From Trichobilharzia regenti (taxonomy: Eukaryota; Platyhelminthes; Trematoda; Strigeidida; Schistosomatidae), in contig OX235264.1 in assembly GCA_944472135.2 (NCBI GenBank), positions 121,053,809 to 121,117,808 of the forward strand: DNA of 64,000 nucleotides, written 5' to 3'. The notes under the pieces were generated by a model. It worked only from the letters and a program-made list of their open reading frames with translations, made no database searches and was not told where the DNA came from. Shown one piece after another: positions 18,749-28,660 of this stretch (position 1 is its first letter; every line of letters starts with the position of its first letter). Made by a program: the position numbers and the translations under genes.

Positions 18749-19574
18749 TATTCATGCATTACGAAAGAGCAAAAATCTTTCATCATCCACTCCTGACCCA
18801 CCTTCTTCTAATGTTCCGCAGAAATCTACACATACTCGTCCAACTTCACAAAATACCGCAAAGAAGACCCCACCATCACCATGCTGGCATTGTGGCGCGT
18901 GGCACTTTGTAAATTCTTGTCCGTACAAAAATCATCGATGCAGCAAGTGCAAAATCATCGGTCATAAAAATGGTTTTTGTCAGCCACGCAAACCCAGATG
19001 TCAAAATCCAGCGAAAGCTCGACAAACGGTTGGTCCTAAATCTCCAAAAAGATCATTGAGTCTACGCGCAACCTGTCAAGTCACAAAACCAGCTATGCGG
19101 AAATATCTTGACCTTCAGATGAATGGTCATGATGCACGTCTGCAGCTAGATACCGCCTCTGATATTACTGTTATATCAGAGAAAATTTGGAATAATATTG
19201 GCAGACCACCAATCGCAAATACTTCTCAGACTGCTCTCAGCGCCTGTGGTGGGCGGCTCAAACTTATTAGTGAACTCGAATGTTCTGTTTCTTTCCGCAA
19301 TACCAAATTCACAGGAATTTGCTACGTCATCAAGAGTCATTTAAATCTTTTGGGACTTGATTGGTTCGATCGTTTGCATCTGGCTGATGTCCCACTAAAT
19401 TCGCTATGCAATGCGGTCAAGAAGCAGAAAATGTTAGACAACTCCGGACGAAGCCGAAGCCGCAAACCCAACACGCAGATGAAACGACAGGCGTCAACAA
19501 CAAGCTCAAAGGTTCCAGATAAACCCCCAGGTAAACATCCTACTAAACATCAATCTTCTCAAAAGGGGAGCTGA
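18747..19574 (+). CDS. Zinc knuckles and protease, unit 3
   Basis: Identical in translation to unit 1. Confidence 0.75.
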   Translation, partial: DIHALRKSKNLSSSTPDPPSSNVPQKSTHTRPTSQNTAKKTPPSPCWHCGAWHFVNSCPYKNHRCSKCKIIGHKNGFCQPRKPRCQNPAKARQTVGPKSPKRSLSLRATCQVTKPAMRKYLDLQMNGHDARLQLDTASDITVISEKIWNNIGRPPIANTSQTALSACGGRLKLISELECSVSFRNTKFTGICYVIKSHLNLLGLDWFDRLHLADVPLNSLCNAVKKQKMLDNSGRSRSRKPNTQMKRQASTTSSKVPDKPPGKHPTKHQSSQKGS

Positions 19575-20077
19575 TATGTATCCACATATATATATTTATG
19601 TGTGTGTATGTTGGTCTTCCTTTCTGTTTGCTCTCTTAGTCTGTGATCATTTCACTTGTATGAACTTGTCTCCTTTAATAATGTGTATTCTCCTTATATT
19701 ATATTATATATAATATGAGTGTTTGTTGACAGTCCGTTGCTTGGTGACATACATCCATACATGGTGATTGTTGACATGTCTGTTATATTTCACTATGTAT
19801 ATGTGGATCGATACTTCATCATAATTAGCCATTCATGTTAAGACTGTCTAATGATTGTTCACAGCCTTGTCATATATATTTCGCTCACACTATTTGTGTG
19901 AACTACTTTACTTACTTACCACTTTGGTGTGAGACCATTTTATTTTCGTCTCCTTGTGTTTGGACAATAGAAGTATCATCGTAAACCTAGTGGTCTTCTG
20001 ATTTCCGCCTTCTTGCGTCAGGACTATTAGTTTCTCGACAAGTACATAACAATAAATTTAGCGAGGAGTACATAACA
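19572..20077 (+). repeat. LTR 4 of the array
   Basis: Shared between units 3 and 4. Confidence 0.85.
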
Positions 20078-20167
20078 ATTTGGCGACGGGGATGGGATAG
20101 TACTTAACAATTTGGCGACGGGGAAAACTACTATTAACCACTGAGCAGCAGAACATAACAATTTACT

Positions 20168-20872
20168 ATGGATCGTTCTAAATTGGTATTACTATTTGAA
20201 CAACAAATGAAATTAATGGAAATGTTCGTCAACCAACAGACTGGTCCAGCTTCACCTCCAAGCAATCCCAATCATACCATGTTACCATCTGTCGACGGCA
20301 TTGTGAACAGTATTTCACAGTTCAATTATAATCCAGATGCTAATGTCACTTTTGACACATGGTGTCAACGTTATGAGGATTTATTCACTGTTGATCTCGC
20401 CTCACAAGACGATGCTTGGAAGGTGCGAGTGTTGTTACGTAAATTGGGTCCCACAGAATATGAATGGTACTGCAACCTAATTTTACCACAGAAACCACGT
20501 GACAAGTGTTTCGATGATACAATAAAGCTGCTGCGTGAACATTTTGGAGACCACTCCTCATTATTCACCATACGATATCGTTTCCTCAAGCTGACAATGA
20601 ATGAAAATGATGATTTTCTTACTCACGTTGGCACAGTCAACCGAGAATGTGAGAGATTTCGACTCAGGTCCTTAACAGATGATCAATTCAAAGCCTTGAT
20701 CCTCATATGCAGTCTCCAATCTCCTCGTTTCACAGATATCCGAACTCGACTGCTCAATCAGTTAGAGCAAAATCCTAAGTTAACTCTACATGACATAGCT
20801 GATGAATATCAACGGCTGATTAATTTGCAGAAAGACACACCTGGTCGAATCAACACCTTCGAGAAGCTCTGA
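20168..20872 (+). CDS. gag: Gag, unit 4
   Basis: Same 234-residue protein as unit 1. Confidence 0.85.
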   Translation: MDRSKLVLLFEQQMKLMEMFVNQQTGPASPPSNPNHTMLPSVDGIVNSISQFNYNPDANVTFDTWCQRYEDLFTVDLASQDDAWKVRVLLRKLGPTEYEWYCNLILPQKPRDKCFDDTIKLLREHFGDHSSLFTIRYRFLKLTMNENDDFLTHVGTVNRECERFRLRSLTDDQFKALILICSLQSPRFTDIRTRLLNQLEQNPKLTLHDIADEYQRLINLQKDTPGRINTFEKL

Positions 20873-21698
20873 TATTCATGCATTACGAAAGAGCAAAAAT
20901 CTTTCATCATCCACTCCTGACCCACCTTCTTCTAATGTTCCGCAGAAATCTACACATACTCGTCCAACTTCACAAAATACCGCAAAGAAGACCCCACCAT
21001 CACCATGCTGGCATTGTGGCGCGTGGCACTTTGTAAATTCTTGTCCGTACAAAAATCATCGATGCAGCAAGTGCAAAATCATCGGTCATAAAAATGGTTT
21101 TTGTCAGCCACGCAAACCCAGATGTCAAAATCCAGCGAAAGCTCGACAAACGGTTGGTCCTAAATCTCCAAAAAGATCATTGAGTCTACGCGCAACCTGT
21201 CAAGTCACAAAACCAGCTATGCGGAAATATCTTGACCTTCAGATGAATGGTCATGATGCACGTCTGCAGCTAGATACCGCCTCTGATATTACTGTTATAT
21301 CAGAGAAAATTTGGAATAATATTGGCAGACCACCAATCGCAAATACTTCTCAGACTGCTCTCAGCGCCTGTGGTGGGCGGCTCAAACTTATTAGTGAACT
21401 CGAATGTTCTGTTTCTTTCCGCAATACCAAATTCACAGGAATTTGCTACGTCATCAAGAGTCATTTAAATCTTTTGGGACTTGATTGGTTCGATCGTTTG
21501 CATCTGGCTGATGTCCCACTAAATTCGCTATGCAATGCGGTCAAGAAGCAGAAAATGTTAGACAACTCCGGACGAAGCCGAAGCCGCAAACCCAACACGC
21601 AGATGAAACGACAGGCGTCAACAACAAGCTCAAAGGTTCCAGATAAACCCCCAGGTAAACATCCTACTAAACATCAATCTTCTCAAAAGGGGAGCTGA
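20871..21698 (+). CDS. Zinc knuckles and protease, unit 4
   Basis: Identical in translation to unit 1. Confidence 0.75.
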   Translation, partial: DIHALRKSKNLSSSTPDPPSSNVPQKSTHTRPTSQNTAKKTPPSPCWHCGAWHFVNSCPYKNHRCSKCKIIGHKNGFCQPRKPRCQNPAKARQTVGPKSPKRSLSLRATCQVTKPAMRKYLDLQMNGHDARLQLDTASDITVISEKIWNNIGRPPIANTSQTALSACGGRLKLISELECSVSFRNTKFTGICYVIKSHLNLLGLDWFDRLHLADVPLNSLCNAVKKQKMLDNSGRSRSRKPNTQMKRQASTTSSKVPDKPPGKHPTKHQSSQKGS

Positions 21699-22201
21699 TA
21701 TGTATCCACATATATATATTTATGTGTGTGTATGTTGGTCTTCCTTTCTGTTTGCTCTCTTAGTCTGTGATCATTTCACTTGTATGAACTTGTCTCCTTT
21801 AATAATGTGTATTCTCCTTATATTATATTATATATAATATGAGTGTTTGTTGACAGTCCGTTGCTTGGTGACATACATCCATACATGGTGATTGTTGACA
21901 TGTCTGTTATATTTCACTATGTATATGTGGATCGATACTTCATCATAATTAGCCATTCATGTTAAGACTGTCTAATGATTGTTCACAGCCTTGTCATATA
22001 TATTTCGCTCACACTATTTGTGTGAACTACTTTACTTACTTACCACTTTGGTGTGAGACCATTTTATTTTCGTCTCCTTGTGTTTGGACAATAGAAGTAT
22101 CATCGTAAACCTAGTGGTCTTCTGATTTCCGCCTTCTTGCGTCAGGACTATTAGTTTCTCGACAAGTACATAACAATAAATTTAGCGAGGAGTACATAAC
22201 A
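21696..22201 (+). repeat. LTR 5 of the array
   Basis: Shared between units 4 and 5. Confidence 0.85.
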
Positions 22202-22291
22202 ATTTGGCGACGGGGATGGGATAGTACTTAACAATTTGGCGACGGGGAAAACTACTATTAACCACTGAGCAGCAGAACATAACAATTTACT

Positions 22292-22996
22292 ATGGATCGT
22301 TCTAAATTGGTATTACTATTTGAACAACAAATGAAATTAATGGAAATGTTCGTCAACCAACAGACTGGTCCAGCTTCACCTCCAAGCAATCCCAATCATA
22401 CCATGTTACCATCTGTCGACGGCATTGTGAACAGTATTTCACAGTTCAATTATAATCCAGATGCTAATGTCACTTTTGACACATGGTGTCAACGTTATGA
22501 GGATTTATTCACTGTTGATCTCGCCTCACAAGACGATGCTTGGAAGGTGCGAGTGTTGTTACGTAAATTGGGTCCCACAGAATATGAATGGTACTGCAAC
22601 CTAATTTTACCACAGAAACCACGTGACAAGTGTTTCGATGATACAATAAAGCTGCTGCGTGAACATTTTGGAGACCACTCCTCATTATTCACCATACGAT
22701 ATCGTTTCCTCAAGCTGACAATGAATGAAAATGATGATTTTCTTACTCACGTTGGCACAGTCAACCGAGAATGTGAGAGATTTCGACTCAGGTCCTTAAC
22801 AGATGATCAATTCAAAGCCTTGATCCTCATATGCAGTCTCCAATCTCCTCGTTTCACAGATATCCGAACTCGACTGCTCAATCAGTTAGAGCAAAATCCT
22901 AAGTTAACTCTACATGACATAGCTGATGAATATCAACGGCTGATTAATTTGCAGAAAGACACACCTGGTCGAATCAACACCTTCGAGAAGCTCTGA
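22292..22996 (+). CDS. gag: Gag, unit 5
   Basis: Same 234-residue protein as unit 1. Confidence 0.85.
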   Translation: MDRSKLVLLFEQQMKLMEMFVNQQTGPASPPSNPNHTMLPSVDGIVNSISQFNYNPDANVTFDTWCQRYEDLFTVDLASQDDAWKVRVLLRKLGPTEYEWYCNLILPQKPRDKCFDDTIKLLREHFGDHSSLFTIRYRFLKLTMNENDDFLTHVGTVNRECERFRLRSLTDDQFKALILICSLQSPRFTDIRTRLLNQLEQNPKLTLHDIADEYQRLINLQKDTPGRINTFEKL

Positions 22997-23822
22997 TATT
23001 CATGCATTACGAAAGAGCAAAAATCTTTCATCATCCACTCCTGACCCACCTTCTTCTAATGTTCCGCAGAAATCTACACATACTCGTCCAACTTCACAAA
23101 ATACCGCAAAGAAGACCCCACCATCACCATGCTGGCATTGTGGCGCGTGGCACTTTGTAAATTCTTGTCCGTACAAAAATCATCGATGCAGCAAGTGCAA
23201 AATCATCGGTCATAAAAATGGTTTTTGTCAGCCACGCAAACCCAGATGTCAAAATCCAGCGAAAGCTCGACAAACGGTTGGTCCTAAATCTCCAAAAAGA
23301 TCATTGAGTCTACGCGCAACCTGTCAAGTCACAAAACCAGCTATGCGGAAATATCTTGACCTTCAGATGAATGGTCATGATGCACGTCTGCAGCTAGATA
23401 CCGCCTCTGATATTACTGTTATATCAGAGAAAATTTGGAATAATATTGGCAGACCACCAATCGCAAATACTTCTCAGACTGCTCTCAGCGCCTGTGGTGG
23501 GCGGCTCAAACTTATTAGTGAACTCGAATGTTCTGTTTCTTTCCGCAATACCAAATTCACAGGAATTTGCTACGTCATCAAGAGTCATTTAAATCTTTTG
23601 GGACTTGATTGGTTCGATCGTTTGCATCTGGCTGATGTCCCACTAAATTCGCTATGCAATGCGGTCAAGAAGCAGAAAATGTTAGACAACTCCGGACGAA
23701 GCCGAAGCCGCAAACCCAACACGCAGATGAAACGACAGGCGTCAACAACAAGCTCAAAGGTTCCAGATAAACCCCCAGGTAAACATCCTACTAAACATCA
23801 ATCTTCTCAAAAGGGGAGCTGA
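22995..23822 (+). CDS. Zinc knuckles and protease, unit 5
   Basis: Identical in translation to unit 1. Confidence 0.75.
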   Translation, partial: DIHALRKSKNLSSSTPDPPSSNVPQKSTHTRPTSQNTAKKTPPSPCWHCGAWHFVNSCPYKNHRCSKCKIIGHKNGFCQPRKPRCQNPAKARQTVGPKSPKRSLSLRATCQVTKPAMRKYLDLQMNGHDARLQLDTASDITVISEKIWNNIGRPPIANTSQTALSACGGRLKLISELECSVSFRNTKFTGICYVIKSHLNLLGLDWFDRLHLADVPLNSLCNAVKKQKMLDNSGRSRSRKPNTQMKRQASTTSSKVPDKPPGKHPTKHQSSQKGS

Positions 23823-24325
23823 TATGTATCCACATATATATATTTATGTGTGTGTATGTTGGTCTTCCTTTCTGTTTGCTCTCTTAGTCTGTGATCATTT
23901 CACTTGTATGAACTTGTCTCCTTTAATAATGTGTATTCTCCTTATATTATATTATATATAATATGAGTGTTTGTTGACAGTCCGTTGCTTGGTGACATAC
24001 ATCCATACATGGTGATTGTTGACATGTCTGTTATATTTCACTATGTATATGTGGATCGATACTTCATCATAATTAGCCATTCATGTTAAGACTGTCTAAT
24101 GATTGTTCACAGCCTTGTCATATATATTTCGCTCACACTATTTGTGTGAACTACTTTACTTACTTACCACTTTGGTGTGAGACCATTTTATTTTCGTCTC
24201 CTTGTGTTTGGACAATAGAAGTATCATCGTAAACCTAGTGGTCTTCTGATTTCCGCCTTCTTGCGTCAGGACTATTAGTTTCTCGACAAGTACATAACAA
24301 TAAATTTAGCGAGGAGTACATAACA
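23820..24325 (+). repeat. LTR 6 of the array
   Basis: Shared between units 5 and 6. Confidence 0.85.
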
Positions 24326-24415
24326 ATTTGGCGACGGGGATGGGATAGTACTTAACAATTTGGCGACGGGGAAAACTACTATTAACCACTGAGCAGCAGA
24401 ACATAACAATTTACT

Positions 24416-25120
24416 ATGGATCGTTCTAAATTGGTATTACTATTTGAACAACAAATGAAATTAATGGAAATGTTCGTCAACCAACAGACTGGTCCAGCTT
24501 CACCTCCAAGCAATCCCAATCATACCATGTTACCATCTGTCGACGGCATTGTGAACAGTATTTCACAGTTCAATTATAATCCAGATGCTAATGTCACTTT
24601 TGACACATGGTGTCAACGTTATGAGGATTTATTCACTGTTGATCTCGCCTCACAAGACGATGCTTGGAAGGTGCGAGTGTTGTTACGTAAATTGGGTCCC
24701 ACAGAATATGAATGGTACTGCAACCTAATTTTACCACAGAAACCACGTGACAAGTGTTTCGATGATACAATAAAGCTGCTGCGTGAACATTTTGGAGACC
24801 ACTCCTCATTATTCACCATACGATATCGTTTCCTCAAGCTGACAATGAATGAAAATGATGATTTTCTTACTCACGTTGGCACAGTCAACCGAGAATGTGA
24901 GAGATTTCGACTCAGGTCCTTAACAGATGATCAATTCAAAGCCTTGATCCTCATATGCAGTCTCCAATCTCCTCGTTTCACAGATATCCGAACTCGACTG
25001 CTCAATCAGTTAGAGCAAAATCCTAAGTTAACTCTACATGACATAGCTGATGAATATCAACGGCTGATTAATTTGCAGAAAGACACACCTGGTCGAATCA
25101 ACACCTTCGAGAAGCTCTGA
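24416..25120 (+). CDS. gag: Gag, unit 6
   Basis: Same 234-residue protein as unit 1. Confidence 0.85.
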   Translation: MDRSKLVLLFEQQMKLMEMFVNQQTGPASPPSNPNHTMLPSVDGIVNSISQFNYNPDANVTFDTWCQRYEDLFTVDLASQDDAWKVRVLLRKLGPTEYEWYCNLILPQKPRDKCFDDTIKLLREHFGDHSSLFTIRYRFLKLTMNENDDFLTHVGTVNRECERFRLRSLTDDQFKALILICSLQSPRFTDIRTRLLNQLEQNPKLTLHDIADEYQRLINLQKDTPGRINTFEKL

Positions 25121-25946
25121 TATTCATGCATTACGAAAGAGCAAAAATCTTTCATCATCCACTCCTGACCCACCTTCTTCTAATGTTCCGCAGAAATCTA
25201 CACATACTCGTCCAACTTCACAAAATACCGCAAAGAAGACCCCACCATCACCATGCTGGCATTGTGGCGCGTGGCACTTTGTAAATTCTTGTCCGTACAA
25301 AAATCATCGATGCAGCAAGTGCAAAATCATCGGTCATAAAAATGGTTTTTGTCAGCCACGCAAACCCAGATGTCAAAATCCAGCGAAAGCTCGACAAACG
25401 GTTGGTCCTAAATCTCCAAAAAGATCATTGAGTCTACGCGCAACCTGTCAAGTCACAAAACCAGCTATGCGGAAATATCTTGACCTTCAGATGAATGGTC
25501 ATGATGCACGTCTGCAGCTAGATACCGCCTCTGATATTACTGTTATATCAGAGAAAATTTGGAATAATATTGGCAGACCACCAATCGCAAATACTTCTCA
25601 GACTGCTCTCAGCGCCTGTGGTGGGCGGCTCAAACTTATTAGTGAACTCGAATGTTCTGTTTCTTTCCGCAATACCAAATTCACAGGAATTTGCTACGTC
25701 ATCAAGAGTCATTTAAATCTTTTGGGACTTGATTGGTTCGATCGTTTGCATCTGGCTGATGTCCCACTAAATTCGCTATGCAATGCGGTCAAGAAGCAGA
25801 AAATGTTAGACAACTCCGGACGAAGCCGAAGCCGCAAACCCAACACGCAGATGAAACGACAGGCGTCAACAACAAGCTCAAAGGTTCCAGATAAACCCCC
25901 AGGTAAACATCCTACTAAACATCAATCTTCTCAAAAGGGGAGCTGA
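25119..25946 (+). CDS. Zinc knuckles and protease, unit 6
   Basis: Identical in translation to unit 1. It is the last unit before the truncated LTR. Confidence 0.75.
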   Translation, partial: DIHALRKSKNLSSSTPDPPSSNVPQKSTHTRPTSQNTAKKTPPSPCWHCGAWHFVNSCPYKNHRCSKCKIIGHKNGFCQPRKPRCQNPAKARQTVGPKSPKRSLSLRATCQVTKPAMRKYLDLQMNGHDARLQLDTASDITVISEKIWNNIGRPPIANTSQTALSACGGRLKLISELECSVSFRNTKFTGICYVIKSHLNLLGLDWFDRLHLADVPLNSLCNAVKKQKMLDNSGRSRSRKPNTQMKRQASTTSSKVPDKPPGKHPTKHQSSQKGS

Positions 25947-26213
25947 TATGTATCCACATATATATATTTATGTGTGTGTATGTTGGTCTTCCTTTCTGTT
26001 TGCTCTCTTAGTCTGTGATCATTTCACTTGTATGAACTTGTCTCCTTTAATAATGTGTATTCTCCTTATATTATATTATATATAATATGAGTGTTTGTTG
26101 ACAGTCCGTTGCTTGGTGACATACATCCATACATGGTGATTGTTGACATGTCTGTTATATTTCACTATGTATATGTGGATCGATACTTCATTATAATTAG
26201 CCATTCATGTTAA
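25944..26213 (+). repeat. LTR 7, truncated
   Basis: The first 270 bases of the LTR, with one C-to-T change near 26191 (CATTATAATT versus CATCATAATT). Identity to the other LTRs ends after CATGTTAA, where LINE endonuclease sequence begins. Confidence 0.85.
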
Positions 26214-28660
26214 TACGATAACGTACTCAGCAACATATTTAGTGTTGCATCCAATCTCCCCTTCAGTTATAATATAATTGGAGGTGACTTCAATTTGCCT
26301 GATATATCATGGCGTACACTTCGTGGACCCTCGAGGTATGATAATCTTCTTAATTCCATCATTACTGGAGGATGGACGCAACACATAAATGTACCCACTA
26401 GGTCCAATAACATTCTTGATCTTATATTCACGATCAACGTAGCACCATCTACAATTCATGTGGGACATGAATTCCCAGGTAGCGATCATAAAATAGTTGC
26501 ATGTTCGTTTAACATTTCCCCTGAAACTATACACAGAAACGAAGTTAGTCGGACACCTATAAGACCATACACGCGGGTTGATTGGGACTTGTATCAGGAC
26601 TTGATTAGATACTCTAATTGGGATTCCTACTTTACCAATGACTCCTTAGAGGAAGTCCTTAAAAACTTCTATGACAATATACAGTCGGTTAATGATGTCA
26701 TAGCGCCTGTGAAACTGATTAAATTCAAAATCCCTCAAGGTGATTTTATTCCAATATCATTAAGAAGAAGTTTGCGGAAGCATTCATTAAGTTACTATAG
26801 ACATGACGACTTATCGTCGTTAATCGCTATCAAAACAATCCTCATTAGAATCCATGAGTTAAAAAATCTAAGTCTTAGGAATAAAGAAACGCGGGCAATT
26901 CAGTCGCCACATAACACTGGAGAAATAGCCAAACTCTTCAAAAGTAGGTTAACTAACTCCAAATCAACATATCCAAAAATAATACACCTAGGTGGCATTA
27001 CTCACGAAAGTGCTGAGGATATATGTGAGGTGTTTAGCACGCACTTTGCCAAACTGTACACTCTAGAAAATGACCAGGATATAGATTTCCCTCGTAAAAC
27101 AGAAAAGTGTCTAAGCGATGTAGTCTTAAACGCCCAAGAAATCGATAAAGCTATCACAACTCTTAAGCTTACTAATACTCCCGGCCCAGATGGAATGTCT
27201 TCCGTCCTCTTAAAAAATGGTGGAAATGACATGAATCTACTTCTTCTCAAGATATTTTCAACTTCGATAAGGAGTGGAACATATCCAAATAGCTGGAAGA
27301 AATCCTACGTTGTACCCATTCACAAAACCGGACCTACAGCGGACATAGATAATTACCGCCCCATCAACATTACTTCCGTAGTTTCACGTGTGATGGAAAA
27401 GATTGTAAAGAAGCAAATTGTTCAGTATTTGCTCTCGAATGACTTAATATCCCCTTTCCAATACGGTTTCCTAAATAGAAGATCGTGCATTACGTGCCAG
27501 TTAGATTATTTCGATCACATTACTGAATGTGTAGACAAAGGTCGTTCGGCAGCAACATTATTTCTAGATGTTAGGAAAGCTTTTGATAAAGTCCCACATA
27601 AAAGACTCATACTGAAACTCCTATCTTATGGAATAAGTGGAAGGCTTCTTGAGTGGATAACTTCCTTTCTTACAGGAAGAGAACAGTTAGTTAAAGTCAA
27701 CCATCACTTATCAACATCCAAACCGATAACCAGCGGCGTGATACAAGGTAGTGTTCTTGGCCCTACCCTATTCATTGTATTCATAAATGATATTGTCTCT
27801 ATGATCAAGTATGGCAAGCCATACCTCTTTGCAGATGACCTCAAAGTTGTCTATGATTTTGACTATAATGATATGAATATTGTTAGTAAAATCCAAGAAG
27901 ACCTAAATAGTCTATGTAATTGGAGTGAAAAGTGGCAGTTAACGTTCAATCCAGCTAAATCTGGGATAACATACTTCGGACGTTGGAAACCTAGCATGTG
28001 TCTATACATGTACGGTGACCTTGTCTCAAACACAAACACAGTCACAGATCTCGGGATAACATACTCAGATCTTACCTTTACTGAACATGCAAATAAGGTG
28101 GTATCTGATTGTAAACGTCTAACCGGCTTTGTGCTACGCAACTTTTACACTCCAGAAGCCAGATTAGCCATATATAAGATATGCATTCGCCCCAAACTTG
28201 AATACTGTGCCCACTTATACAGTAGCTTCAAGTCGGCAGACAGAAAAAAGTTGAAAGTGTCCAAAGATTCCTTACGAAACGCATATTAGGCTATGGTCAG
28301 CAAATAGAATACCTTGACAGATGTATTCGACTGGACTTAGAGCCCTTATGGTTAAGGAGAGTGAAGTGCAATTTATTTCTCTTATTCAAAGTTATAAGAA
28401 AGCACTGTAACAGTAACTCGTCCATAACCTGGGCTAATCCTAAATCGTATGGACTACGCAACCACAACTACCTTCTCAAGGTTAACACCCATAAACTCAC
28501 CACTAGAGCTAACTTCTTCACCATTAAATATTGCAAACTTTGGAACCAACTACCCTCTGAGATAAGATCCTGTGAAAGGCCTGACAGTTTCAAAAGGAGC
28601 CTAGAAAAACATATAAACATGTCCACCCTAGCCCGCCTCAAAGATCTCAACTGCTGGTAG
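26214..28660 (+). CDS. LINE ORF2: endonuclease (partial) and reverse transcriptase, one -1 frame change
   Basis: The frame is open from the truncation point at 26214 to 28289. It contains the second half of an APE-type endonuclease (IIGGDFNLPDISW, EFPGSDHK), then a CR1-type RT: NYRPINITSVVSRVMEK, FLDVRKAFDKVPH, SGVIQGSVLGP, FADDLK (27828-27845) and NPAKSGITYFGRW. At 28244-28250 lies A-AAA-AAG in zero-frame phase (AGA AAA AAG). A -1 step there continues without a stop for 137 codons to 28660, giving the ESVQRFLTKR block and C terminus found in sister families; without it translation ends 12 codons later. No other lesion is seen in about 815 codons. It would prime reverse transcription at a nicked target. 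The first half of the endonuclease is missing, so the copy itself is dead. Confidence 0.88.
28244..28250 (+). promoter_or_regulatory. Candidate -1 slippery heptamer in RT
   Basis: A AAA AAG in the correct phase, exactly where homology moves to the -1 frame. Sister copies have A AAA AAA at the same place (49646-49652, the A-run at 30744-30750, and on the minus strand near 5656-5662). I see no obvious pseudoknot downstream. Confidence 0.45.

Larger units (their letters stand above)
13200..26213 (+). mobile_element. Tandem array of six 2124-bp LTR-gag-protease units
   Basis: LTRs start at 13200, 15324, 17448, 19572, 21696, 23820 and 25944, exactly 2124 bp apart. Each unit is a 506-bp LTR, a primer-site region, gag, zinc knuckles plus protease, and a polypurine tract directly before the next LTR. 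RT, RNase H and integrase core are absent, so this is a pol-deleted Ty3/gypsy-type element in which neighbouring units share LTRs. The six translations are identical. The seventh LTR differs at one base near 26191 and is cut at 26213 by LINE sequence. No target duplication is visible. Assembly expansion must be considered. Confidence 0.95.
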
